Source: an uncultured Pelagibacteraceae bacterium | GTDB taxonomy: Bacteria > Pseudomonadota > Alphaproteobacteria > Pelagibacterales > Pelagibacteraceae | Assembly: GCA_902596975.1 (NCBI GenBank) | Contig: CACJWS010000010.1 | Coordinates: forward strand, 1 to 45,718 | Length of the DNA stretch: 45,718 nt | Direction of reading: 5' to 3' | Shown here: positions 18,142-26,003 of the stretch, piece by piece | Layout of the letters: every line of letters begins with the position of its first letter | Position numbering within the stretch: the stretch's first letter is position 1 | Notes under the pieces: generated by a model | What the model was told of the DNA's origin: nothing | The model's database searches: none | Seen by the model: only the letters and a program-made list of their open reading frames with translations | Made by a program: the position numbers and the translations under genes

Positions 18142-20799
18142 ATGCCAAAATTAGTTTTTAATTTTAAATCTAAAGACACAATAAAAATAAAAAACCCGAA
18201 AAATATTTTAGGAGGCAAAGGTGCAAATTTATCAGAAATGGGAAGGATTGGTTTACCTGTCCCACCTGGATTTACGATTTCTACTGAAGTTTGTGGTTTA
18301 TTTTATAAAAATAAAAAGAAATTAAAGCCTAAAATTATAAATGAAATAAATAGAGAGTTAAAAAATATTGAAAAAGATTCTGGTAAAAAATTTGGAGATT
18401 TGAAAAATCCTTTGTTGTTATCTGTAAGATCTGGCGCGAGAGTATCCATGCCAGGAATGATGGATACTATTTTAAATCTTGGACTTAATGACAAAACTGT
18501 GATTGCTTTAGCAAATAAAACATCAAATATGAGATTTGCAAAAGATAGTTATAGAAGATTTATACAAATGTATGCAAATGTTGTTATGGGTATTGAAAGT
18601 TATAATTTTGAAGAATTAATTGAAAATTACAAACTTACAAAAGGTGTTTTGTTAGACACTGATTTGGATGAAGATGATTGGGATGGATTGATTAAAGACT
18701 TTAAAAATATTGTAAAAGAAAAAACAAAAAAAAATTTCCCTCAAAATATTAATGAACAATTACTAGGTGCAATTAGTGCAGTCTTTTTGTCATGGGAGAG
18801 TAACAGAGCAAAGGTTTACAGAAAATTAAATCATATACCTTCAGAGTGGGGAACTGCAGTAAATGTTCAGTCCATGGTTTTTGGTAATATGGGTGTTGAT
18901 TGTGCGACAGGTGTTGTGTTTACACGTAATCCATCCAATGGAATCAATGAAATCTTTGGCGAATATTTAATAAATGCTCAAGGAGAAGATGTTGTTGCAG
19001 GGACAAGGACGCCCCAACATATAACTAAGAAAGCTAGAAAAGACGCAAAAGAAACACTTCTTTCAATGGAAGAGTCAATGCCTAAAGTTTACAAAAATCT
19101 AAAAAATATTCTTATAAAGCTGGAGAAACATTATAAAGATATGCAGGATGTGGAGTTCACAGTCGAAAATAATAAGTTGTGGATGTTGCAAACTAGATCA
19201 GGAAAAAGAACTGCAAAATCATCAGTCAAAATTGCTGTCGATATGGAAAGAGAAAAACTCATCACGAAAAAAGAGGCTGTGCTTAGAGTACAACCAAATT
19301 CATTAGATACTTTGCTTCATCCAACTTTAGATGAAACAGCGAATTTAGAAGTAATAGCCAAAGGCCTTCCTGCTTCTCCAGGAGCAGCTAGTGGAAAAGT
19401 AGTATTTACATCTGATGAGGCTGAAAGATTAAATGGAATGATGCAAAATACAATCCTAGTAAGAGTAGAAACATCACCTGAAGATATCAATGGAATGCAT
19501 GCAGCTAAAGGAATTCTTACTGCAAGAGGAGGGATGACCAGCCATGCTGCGGTAGTTGCGAGAGGAATGGGTAGACCTTGTGTATCTGGCTCAAGCGAAA
19601 TAGAAATAGATTACCAAAATAAAATTTTTAAAACAAAAAATAATGAAATTAAAGAGGGAGATTTAATTACAATTGATGGATCAACTGGCAGAATTATAAA
19701 AGGAGAGGTTAAAACTGTTAAACCCGAAATTTCGGGAGATTTTTCTAAACTTATGAAATGGGCCGACAAATTTAGAAAACTAAAAATTAGAACTAATTCT
19801 GAAACACCTCTTGATAGTAAAACTGCTAGAGAATTTGGAGCTGAAGGAATAGGTCTTTGTAGAACAGAACATATGTTTTTCGATGAAGAGAGAATTTTAT
19901 CTGTAAGAGAAATGATTTTATCAAAATCAAAAGAGGATAGGGCTAGTGCTTTAAAGAAACTACTTCCTTTTCAAAAAAAGGATTTTATTGATATTTTTAA
20001 AATTATGAATGGTCTACCTGTTACAGTTAGATTATTAGATCCACCACTTCATGAATTTTTACCAAAAAATCAAAAAGAAATTAGCGATGTAGCAAATGCT
20101 TTAAACATTAAAAGTTCTGAATTAGAGAGTAGAATAACAGAACTTCATGAACAAAATCCAATGCTTGGTCATAGAGGTTGTAGATTAGGTATATCATTCC
20201 CAGAAATATATGAGATGCAGTGCACAGCGATTTTTCATGCTTTAGTTGAATGTAAAAAACTAAAGATAAAATCTATTATTCCGGAGATCATGATACCTTT
20301 GGTATCAACTGAAGCAGAAATAAAAATAATGAAAGATTTAGTAATTAGAGTTGCAAAAGAAGTTGAAAACAAAACTAAAACAAAACTAAATTTTTTAGTA
20401 GGTACAATGATTGAGCTACCAAGAGCAGCAATTAAAGCAGATGATATATCTAGACATGCAGAATTCTTTAGTTTCGGAACAAATGACTTAACACAAACAA
20501 CTTTTGGCATTAGCAGAGATGATAGTGGTAAGTTTTTAAACGATTATATTGATAATAAAATTTTTGATATTGATCCATTTGTTTCTATAGATGATGGAGT
20601 TGGAGATTTAATAAAAATAGCAACAAAAAAAGGTAGAAAAATTAACAAAAAAATCAAACTCGGTATATGTGGCGAACATGGAGGTGATCCGAAAAGTATC
20701 GACTTTTGTGCACGTACTGGTTTAGATTATGTATCCTGTTCACCTTATAGAGTACCTATTGCAAAACTCGCTGCAGCTCAAGCTCAATTAAAAAAATAA
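18142..20799 (+). CDS. ppdK: Pyruvate, phosphate dikinase
   Basis: Reversibly interconverts pyruvate, ATP and Pi with PEP, AMP and PPi, giving a glycolytic or gluconeogenic link. At 885 aa it has all three domains: an N-terminal ATP-grasp with GGKGANLSEMGRIGLPVPPG, a swivelling phosphohistidine domain with GGMTSHAAVVARGMG (His468), and a C-terminal TIM barrel with GTMIELPRAAIKAD, SFGTNDLTQTTFG and catalytic Cys843 in LGICGEHGGDP. Length separates it from PEP synthase (about 790) and PTS enzyme I. It is last in the peptidase-glyQS unit and converges on nadC after 9 bp. Confidence 0.97.
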   Translation: MPKLVFNFKSKDTIKIKNPKNILGGKGANLSEMGRIGLPVPPGFTISTEVCGLFYKNKKKLKPKIINEINRELKNIEKDSGKKFGDLKNPLLLSVRSGARVSMPGMMDTILNLGLNDKTVIALANKTSNMRFAKDSYRRFIQMYANVVMGIESYNFEELIENYKLTKGVLLDTDLDEDDWDGLIKDFKNIVKEKTKKNFPQNINEQLLGAISAVFLSWESNRAKVYRKLNHIPSEWGTAVNVQSMVFGNMGVDCATGVVFTRNPSNGINEIFGEYLINAQGEDVVAGTRTPQHITKKARKDAKETLLSMEESMPKVYKNLKNILIKLEKHYKDMQDVEFTVENNKLWMLQTRSGKRTAKSSVKIAVDMEREKLITKKEAVLRVQPNSLDTLLHPTLDETANLEVIAKGLPASPGAASGKVVFTSDEAERLNGMMQNTILVRVETSPEDINGMHAAKGILTARGGMTSHAAVVARGMGRPCVSGSSEIEIDYQNKIFKTKNNEIKEGDLITIDGSTGRIIKGEVKTVKPEISGDFSKLMKWADKFRKLKIRTNSETPLDSKTAREFGAEGIGLCRTEHMFFDEERILSVREMILSKSKEDRASALKKLLPFQKKDFIDIFKIMNGLPVTVRLLDPPLHEFLPKNQKEISDVANALNIKSSELESRITELHEQNPMLGHRGCRLGISFPEIYEMQCTAIFHALVECKKLKIKSIIPEIMIPLVSTEAEIKIMKDLVIRVAKEVENKTKTKLNFLVGTMIELPRAAIKADDISRHAEFFSFGTNDLTQTTFGISRDDSGKFLNDYIDNKIFDIDPFVSIDDGVGDLIKIATKKGRKINKKIKLGICGEHGGDPKSIDFCARTGLDYVSCSPYRVPIAKLAAAQAQLKK

Positions 20800-20808
20800 A
20801 ATTAAATT

Positions 20809-21645
20809 CTAGATTTCCAATTTTAAGTCTAATGCATTAATTGAGTGAGTTAAAGATCCTATGGAAATCCTATCTACACCAGTAGAGGAAACATTTTTAA
20901 CATTCTTTAAGTTAATTCCTCCTGATGCTTCAGTTTCATAAAATTTCCTAGATATTTTGACTGCTTTTTTTAAATTTTTTGAACTCATATTATCTAATAA
21001 AATCCTATCAAATTTCAGACCCAATATTCTCTTCAACTGAGATAAATTATCAACCTCAACTGTAATTTTTTTTCTTCCCTTCTTTTTGATGGCTCTTTGA
21101 ATTAAATTTTCAAAATTTTTTTCAGAATTTATATGGTTATCTTTTATTAAGTATTCATCACTTAAGTTAAATCTGTGGTTTGTTCCACCACCTAATTTTA
21201 CAGCATATTTTTGGATCACTCTAAGATTTGGGATCGTTTTTCTTGTGCAGCATATTTTAGTTTTTTTTCTAACTTTTTTTACAAACATATTTGTTTTCGT
21301 TGCTATTCCAGAAATATGGGAAACAAAGTTTAATGCTACTCTTTCACCAGTTAGAATATTTTTTAGGTTACCATCAATAGTCGCAACCACCTCGCCTTTT
21401 CTTATTCGAGATCCATCTTTTTTTTTATTTTTAAAATTTATTTTTTTATCTACTAATTTAAAGGTCTCTTTAGCAAAATCTATCCCACCTAAAATTCCAT
21501 TTTGGTTACATATCATTTTAACTTTTTTTTTGATATTTTTATCAACTAGTTCCGAAGTAATATCACCTGAAGGATATAAGTCCTCATTCAAAGCCAATTT
21601 ACATGATGATTTTATAAAATTTTTACTTAATTGAATCTTAGACAC
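20809..21645 (-). CDS. nadC: Nicotinate-nucleotide diphosphorylase (carboxylating)
   Basis: Quinolinate phosphoribosyltransferase, making nicotinate mononucleotide for NAD. The 278-aa protein has the family blocks DLYPSGDITSELV (22-34), LTGERVALNFVSHISGIAT, the basic TRKTIPNLRVIQKYAVKLGGG with HRFNLSDEYLIKDNH, VEVDNLSQL, ILLDNMSSKNLKKAV, the barrel-end EASGGINLKNV and STGVDRISIGSLTHS. It lies 5 bp downstream of nadA. The local K/T homopolymers are dense but the frame is intact. Confidence 0.96.
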   Translation of the reverse strand: MSKIQLSKNFIKSSCKLALNEDLYPSGDITSELVDKNIKKKVKMICNQNGILGGIDFAKETFKLVDKKINFKNKKKDGSRIRKGEVVATIDGNLKNILTGERVALNFVSHISGIATKTNMFVKKVRKKTKICCTRKTIPNLRVIQKYAVKLGGGTNHRFNLSDEYLIKDNHINSEKNFENLIQRAIKKKGRKKITVEVDNLSQLKRILGLKFDRILLDNMSSKNLKKAVKISRKFYETEASGGINLKNVKNVSSTGVDRISIGSLTHSINALDLKLEI

Positions 21646-21650
21646 AGATT

Positions 21651-22640
21651 TTATCTGCCTATTTCTGCCATTCTCTCTACAGATTTTCTTGCTTTTTCGA
21701 TTGTCTCATTATCCATTATTAATTCATTAGTTTCATTTTCTAAACATTCTAATATTTTAGGCAAAGTTATTCTTTTCATATGCGGACAAAGATTACATGG
21801 TCTAATAAATTCAACATTTGGATTATCAATTTGTACATTATCGCTCATTGAGCATTCCGTAACCATCATGACTTTTTCTGGTTGATTATCTTTTACATAT
21901 TTAATCATTCCACTTGTAGAACCTGCAAAATCAGAAGCTTGTATCACATCAGGTGGACATTCCGGATGAGCTATTATTTTTATACCTGGATTAGCTTTTC
22001 TAATATCATTAATTTCTTGATCATTGAATTGTTCATGCACTTCACAAGTTCCTTTCCAAGAAATAATTTCTATATCAGTTTGTGATGCCACATATTTTGC
22101 TAAAAAATCATCGGGTAAAAATATTACTTTTTTTACTCCTAATGATTCTACAATTTTTACTGCATTTGCAGATGTGCAGCAAACGTCAGTTTCAGCTTTA
22201 ACATCAGCAGATGTATTTACATACGAGACCACTGGAACACCAGGATATTTTTTTTTGAGATTTCTAACATCATCGCCTGTTATAGACGAAGAGAGAGAAC
22301 AACCTGCCTTCAAATCTGGTAATAAAACTTTTTTTTCTGGACTCATTAATTTTGCAGTTTCAGCCATAAAATGAACTCCACACATTACAATTATATCTGC
22401 TTTTGTTTTTGCAGCCTCTATTGCTAAAGCTAAAGAATCTGCAGAAAAATCTGAGATGCCATGATAAATTTCTGGTGTTTGATAATTGTGTGCAAGAATT
22501 ACTGCATTCTTCTCTTTCTTTAATTTATTAATTTTATAAATATAAGGCGCATGTGTAGCCCATTCTATCTCCGGAATTTTTTTTGATACTTTGTTATAAA
22601 TTGAGCTCGTTGCTTTTTTTATTTCACTAGTAAATTCCAT
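21651..22640 (-). CDS. nadA: Quinolinate synthase
   Basis: A [4Fe-4S] enzyme condensing iminoaspartate with DHAP to quinolinate. The 329-aa protein has AHNYQTPEIY near 50-59, MCGVHFMAETAKLMSPEKKV, DLKAGCSLSSS with Cys114, GTCEVH with Cys199, AHPECPPDV, and PCNLCPHMKRITL with Cys282 and Cys285. Cys114, Cys199 and one of the last pair are the expected cluster ligands by alignment memory. No nadB is adjacent, so the iminoaspartate source (aspartate oxidase or dehydrogenase) must be elsewhere. Confidence 0.97.
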   Translation of the reverse strand: MEFTSEIKKATSSIYNKVSKKIPEIEWATHAPYIYKINKLKKEKNAVILAHNYQTPEIYHGISDFSADSLALAIEAAKTKADIIVMCGVHFMAETAKLMSPEKKVLLPDLKAGCSLSSSITGDDVRNLKKKYPGVPVVSYVNTSADVKAETDVCCTSANAVKIVESLGVKKVIFLPDDFLAKYVASQTDIEIISWKGTCEVHEQFNDQEINDIRKANPGIKIIAHPECPPDVIQASDFAGSTSGMIKYVKDNQPEKVMMVTECSMSDNVQIDNPNVEFIRPCNLCPHMKRITLPKILECLENETNELIMDNETIEKARKSVERMAEIGR

Positions 22641-22657
22641 AAAAAAAACTTATCAAC

Positions 22658-22686
22658 TTGAAATAGAATTGTCATTCATTTAATCT
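22658..22686 (+). promoter_or_regulatory. Possible tRNA-Leu promoter
   Basis: TTGAAA (22658-22663, 4/6 or better) is followed after 17 bp by TAATCT (22681-22686), a poor -10. The implied start, near 22693, is 6 nt before the tRNA. The downstream discriminator region is GC-rich, as in stable-RNA promoters, but the -10 match is weak. Confidence 0.28.
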
Positions 22687-22698
22687 GCCGCATAACAA

Positions 22699-22784
22699 GC
22701 GGTCATGCTGAAACTGGTAGACAGGCACGGTTGAGGGCCGTGTGGGCCTAGCCCATGAGAGTTCGAGTCTCTCTGACCGCACCA
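22699..22784 (+). tRNA. tRNA-Leu (anticodon GAG)
   Basis: A class II tRNA. The acceptor stem GCGGTCA pairs with TGACCGC. The anticodon stem CACGG/CCGTG encloses loop TTGAGGG with anticodon GAG. A long variable arm is built on TGGGC/GCCCA, and the T arm GAGAG/CTCTC encloses TTCGAGT. The discriminator is A22781 and CCA is encoded at 22782-22784. It reads CUC and CUU leucine codons. The 3' end faces the 3' end of the tmRNA gene on the other strand. Confidence 0.97.
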
Positions 22785-22799
22785 AAAACAAATATTCAT

Positions 22800-23059
22800 T
22801 AAGGGGCGTTCTGTTGCCAGGTGCCCCGGACCCCGTAACTTAATTAATAAATTAATTAAGCTGCAAGTGCGTAACTTTCGTTAGCATTTATAAATTAGCC
22901 CTTCACGGCGGAACAATACCGAACGAAAGAATAACTTTTAGTCATCCGTCGATCCTAATTCACCCCCATAAGTTGAAAATGGTGGAGGTGGTGGGTACTG
23001 CCCCCACGTCCGTAATGGTTATTACGAAATTCGTTTATCGTCATAGTTGGAAAACCAAC
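22800..23059 (-). ncRNA. ssrA: Circularly permuted two-piece tmRNA (ssrA)
   Basis: Rescues stalled ribosomes by trans-translation. Read on the minus strand, the acceptor piece comes first: a CGTAAT/ATTACG hairpin, a T arm (23007-22991), acceptor strand CACCTCC (22990-22984), discriminator A and CCA (22982-22980). A 12-nt intervening segment (22979-22968) follows, then the coding piece starting GGGGGTG (22967-22961), which pairs with CACCTCC with one G-U pair, and a conserved GGATCGACGG block. Next comes the tag frame encoding ANESYALAA (22885-22856). A pseudoknot-like GGGGCACCTGGCAACAG element closing with GCCCC ends the gene. The acceptor-first order is the alphaproteobacterial permuted arrangement. 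Outer ends are approximate. Confidence 0.93.
22856..22885 (-). other. tmRNA proteolysis-tag reading frame (ANESYALAA)
   Basis: Ten codons on the minus strand read A-N-E-S-Y-A-L-A-A-stop, starting with resume codon GCT and ending TAA. Together with the alanine from charged tmRNA the appended tag would be A-ANESYALAA. The N-terminal ANE/AND and the C-terminal LAA degron fit bacterial tags recognised by ClpXP. Confidence 0.9.
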
Positions 23060-23093
23060 ATTAATAATATAAAACCAAATTCAACAGATTCAA
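23046..23093 (-). promoter_or_regulatory. Probable tmRNA promoter and 5' hairpin of the precursor
   Basis: On the minus strand TTGAAT (23093-23088) and TATATT (23071-23066) are 16 bp apart. The predicted start, about 23059, is the first base of a perfect hairpin GTTGG-TTTT-CCAAC (23059-23046), so the pre-tmRNA would begin with this stem-loop. It may protect or position the precursor for trimming. The same 60 bp is also the upstream region of thyX on the plus strand. Confidence 0.42.
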
Positions 23094-23103
23094 TATATTA
23101 TTC

Positions 23104-24051
23104 ATGAAGTTAACTGACGAACAAATAAAAGAAATAAAAGATCAGCAATCTCAGCAAAATTCAACAAAAAGAGTGACCGCCCCAGAACTTGAAAAAATTC
23201 TATACGATGCAATTCCAATATTAGACCACGGTTTTATAAGAGTTGTTGACTATATGGGTGATGATACCTCCGTAGTTCAATCAGCTAGAGTTTCTTATGG
23301 AAAAGGAACAAAAAAAGTTTCAACAGATGCTGGTCTAATAAAATATTTGATGAGACATTGGCACAGCACCCCTTTTGAAATGTGTGAAATAAAATATCAT
23401 GTAAAGCTACCTATATTTATAGCAAGACAATGGATTAGACATAGAACTGCAAATGTAAACGAATATTCTGCAAGATACTCGATTTTAGATAAAGAATTTT
23501 ATTTACCAGAGCCACAACATCTTGCCGCTCAATCACAGAGTAATAGACAAGGTAGAGGCGATATTTTAGATGGAGAAAAAGCAAAAAAAGTTTTGAATCT
23601 ATTAAAAGGAGATGCTGAACAAACTTATAATAATTATGAAACTATGCTTAATGAAAGATATGATGGATCAACTATAGACGAGAATGCTGTAGGTTTAGCA
23701 AGAGAGCTTGCTAGAATGAACTTAACATTAAATACTTATACTCAATGGTATTGGAAAACAGATTTACTAAATCTGATGAATTTTTTGAGGCTCAGAGCAG
23801 ATCATCATGCTCAGTACGAGATTAGAGCTTATGCTGATGCTATGCTTGATACTGTTAAAAAATGGGTACCAATAACTTATGAAGCTTTTATGGATTATAG
23901 GGTTGGTGGAACAGAAGTTTCTGCAAAAGGAAAAATTATTATTCAAAAACTTATAAAAGGTGAAAATGTTTCTATCGATGACACAGGTTTATCGAAAAGA
24001 GAATGGAACGAACTTATGGAAGCTTTTGATCTTAAAGATAAATTGATTTAA
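23104..24051 (+). CDS. thyX: FAD-dependent thymidylate synthase
   Basis: Makes dTMP from dUMP with methylene-THF as carbon donor and FAD/NADPH as reductant. The 315-aa protein has the ThyX signature [11 protein letters not shown] (112-122) followed by ARYS, preceded by [19 protein letters not shown]. The C-terminal half contains [23 protein letters not shown] and [20 protein letters not shown]. An N-terminal extension of about 30 charged residues precedes the fold. It overlaps the convergent Mrp gene by 20 bp. The flavin-dependent ThyX frees the cell from needing a separate dihydrofolate reductase for this step. Confidence 0.96.
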   Translation: MKLTDEQIKEIKDQQSQQNSTKRVTAPELEKILYDAIPILDHGFIRVVDYMGDDTSVVQSARVSYGKGTKKVSTDAGLIKYLMRHWHSTPFEMCEIKYHVKLPIFIARQWIRHRTANVNEYSARYSILDKEFYLPEPQHLAAQSQSNRQGRGDILDGEKAKKVLNLLKGDAEQTYNNYETMLNERYDGSTIDENAVGLARELARMNLTLNTYTQWYWKTDLLNLMNFLRLRADHHAQYEIRAYADAMLDTVKKWVPITYEAFMDYRVGGTEVSAKGKIIIQKLIKGENVSIDDTGLSKREWNELMEAFDLKDKLI

Positions 24052-24856
24052 TTTTTTCGGCAAACTTAAAATATATTTTTGATACCTCATGGTCTGGCTT
24101 GCTTTCTACTATTGGTGAACCCAAATCGCCTTGCTTTCCAACTTCAGGATCAATTGGTATTTCTCCCATAAAATCTTTTTTAAATTCTTCAGCAGTCTTT
24201 TTTACGCCACCTTCACCGAATATTGCATATTTTTTTCCATCATCTCCAACGAAATGACTCATATTATCTATAAGTCCTAATATTTTTACTTTAAGTTTAT
24301 CGAACATCCTTATTCCACGTTTTACATCCTGTAAGGCTATTTCTTGTGGTGTAGATATAATAATTACTCCATCCACATTAATCTCTTGCGCAAAAGTCAA
24401 TTGCGTATCACCAGTTCCTGGTGGCATATCAACAATTAAAAAATCTAAATTTTCCCACAAAACTTTTTGTGTAAAAGTTTTTATCGCAGAAATAACCATT
24501 GGACCTCGCCAAATCATTGGTGTTTGTTCCTCTGTTAAAAATCCTATGGACATACATTGTATTCCATATTTTGAAATAGGCTTTAATTTTTGCCCATCAC
24601 TTTCAGGCTTTTCATTTATTGAGAATAATTTTGGCAATGATGGTCCATATATATCTGCGTCAAGCAAACCAACATTTAAGCCCATTTTTTTTAATGCCAA
24701 AGCAAGATTCGAGGCAAATGTCGACTTTCCTACTCCTCCTTTTGCACTTGATATTGCAATTGTAAACTTTGTTCCAATAATTGGGTTCCGTCTGAAGGTT
24801 TTTGGCTCAGTTTTTGCCTTTGTTGTGTCACTTAAACCTACTTTTTTTTCGTCCAT
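24032..24856 (-). CDS. Mrp/NBP35-family P-loop ATPase (ApbC-like), cysteine-poor short form
   Basis: Family members act as Fe-S cluster carriers or scaffolds. The 274-aa protein has the deviant Walker A KGGVGKST (39-46), [29 protein letters not shown] and [14 protein letters not shown]. It lacks the N-terminal MIP18/DUF59 domain of longer ApbC proteins; an unstructured stretch of about 28 residues replaces it. The usual CxxC that bridges a cluster between subunits is absent: the region reads [17 protein letters not shown]. The only cysteine is in GIQCMSIGF. It is divergent from hflK across 54 bp holding a palindrome. Confidence 0.9.
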   Translation of the reverse strand: MDEKKVGLSDTTKAKTEPKTFRRNPIIGTKFTIAISSAKGGVGKSTFASNLALALKKMGLNVGLLDADIYGPSLPKLFSINEKPESDGQKLKPISKYGIQCMSIGFLTEEQTPMIWRGPMVISAIKTFTQKVLWENLDFLIVDMPPGTGDTQLTFAQEINVDGVIIISTPQEIALQDVKRGIRMFDKLKVKILGLIDNMSHFVGDDGKKYAIFGEGGVKKTAEEFKKDFMGEIPIDPEVGKQGDLGSPIVESKPDHEVSKIYFKFAEKIKSIYL

Positions 24857-24870
24857 AATTTACCATTATC

Positions 24871-24907
24871 TTGTTTTTACTAATAAAGACACTATATAGA
24901 GTGTCTT
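24871..24907 (+). promoter_or_regulatory. hflK promoter with overlapping palindromic operator-like site
   Basis: TTGTTT (24871-24876) and TATATA (24893-24898) are spaced 16 bp apart, with a predicted start near 24905, only about 6 nt before the ATG. A perfect inverted repeat, AAGACACT (24886-24893) and AGTGTCTT (24900-24907) with a 6-bp spacer, is centred on the -10 box. It could bind a dimeric regulator, or fold as a hairpin if transcription starts further upstream. The site lies between divergent mrp and hflK. Confidence 0.45.
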
Positions 24908-24910
24908 ATT

Positions 24911-26002
24911 ATGAGCGATTTTAGAAATCAAAGCCCATGGGGATCGCCTCCAGGAGGAGGCGGTAGTGGAAATGGTGGATTTAGAAAAGGTCCTACTCCC
25001 CCAAATATTGATGAAGTTATAAGTAAATTACAATCAATAATAAATAGATTTTTAGGTGGTGGCAAAGGAGGTGCTAAGCCAATAATAATTGGTCTGATAA
25101 TTCTTCTAATTGTTTGGACTTTAAGTGGCCTTTATAGAGTTTTACCTGATGAACAAGGAGTTGTATTAAGATTTGGAAAATTTGTTAAAACTACCCAACC
25201 TGGATTAAATTATCATCTTCCTTTTCCAATAGAAAATGTACTAACCCCTAAGGTCACAAAAGTTAATCGAATGGATATTGGATTTAGGTCAGAAAGAGAT
25301 AGCGGATTTTCTTCAGGCGGAGTTGCAGATGTTCCAGAAGAAAGTTTAATGTTAACAGGTGATGAAAACATAGTTAACATAGATTTTTCAGTATTTTGGG
25401 TAATTAAAGATGCTGGTAATTTTCTATTCAAAATTCAAGATCCAGAAGGAACAGTTAAAGCAGCTGCTGAAACAGCGATGAGAGAGGTGATTGCACGATC
25501 TGATATTCAACCAATTCTGACTGAAGGTAGATCTCTCATAGAAGCTGATACTCAAGAAATAATTCAAGGAATTTTAGATGAATACACAAGTGGAATTCAA
25601 ATTACACAAGTTCAAACTCAAAAAGCTGATCCACCAGACCAAGTTATTGATGCATTTAGAGATGTACAGGCAGCTAGAGCGGATATGGAAAGATCTAAAA
25701 ACGAAGCAGAAGCATATGCTAACGATGTAATCCCAAGAGCACGAGGAGAAGCAGCAAAAATTCTTCAAGCAGCAGAAGCTTATAAAAAAGAAGTTGTTGC
25801 CAAGGCAGAAGGAGAAGCAAGTAGATTTTTATCAATTTATAATGAGTATGCAAAAGCTAAAAAAGTAACTCAAGAAAGAATGTATCTTGAGACAATGGAA
25901 GAAGTTTTAGCTGATATTAATAAAATAATAATCGACAAAAATTCAGGTGAAGGCGTAGTACCATATCTACCATTACAAGAATTAAAGACAGGAACTAATT
26001 AA
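24911..26002 (+). CDS. hflK: HflK, membrane SPFH protein of the FtsH-regulating complex
   Basis: With HflC it forms a large periplasm-facing cage around the FtsH protease in the inner membrane. The 363-aa protein starts with a Gly/Pro-rich cytosolic tail (SPWGSPPGGGGSGNGG), then a membrane segment at about 57-75. The SPFH/band-7 domain (GVVLRFGKFVKTTQPGLNYHLPFP, VNIDFSVFWVIKDAG) follows, then a long charged helix (ARADMERSKNEAEAYAND to AEGEASRFLS). hflC follows after 1 bp. Confidence 0.96.
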   Translation: MSDFRNQSPWGSPPGGGGSGNGGFRKGPTPPNIDEVISKLQSIINRFLGGGKGGAKPIIIGLIILLIVWTLSGLYRVLPDEQGVVLRFGKFVKTTQPGLNYHLPFPIENVLTPKVTKVNRMDIGFRSERDSGFSSGGVADVPEESLMLTGDENIVNIDFSVFWVIKDAGNFLFKIQDPEGTVKAAAETAMREVIARSDIQPILTEGRSLIEADTQEIIQGILDEYTSGIQITQVQTQKADPPDQVIDAFRDVQAARADMERSKNEAEAYANDVIPRARGEAAKILQAAEAYKKEVVAKAEGEASRFLSIYNEYAKAKKVTQERMYLETMEEVLADINKIIIDKNSGEGVVPYLPLQELKTGTN

Positions 26003-26003
26003 A

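Noticed and set aside
21245..21634. 129-codon plus-strand ORF opposite nadC
   Set aside because: It is hydrophobic (FFLTFFTNIFVF) because it is the complement of lysine-rich nadC codons. nadC itself is intact and conserved.
22803..22827. GGGGC...GCCCC stem as a rho-independent terminator for tRNA-Leu
   Set aside because: On the minus strand it matches the conserved post-tag pseudoknot of alphaproteobacterial tmRNA, including CACCTGGCAACAG. On the plus strand no T-tract follows it.
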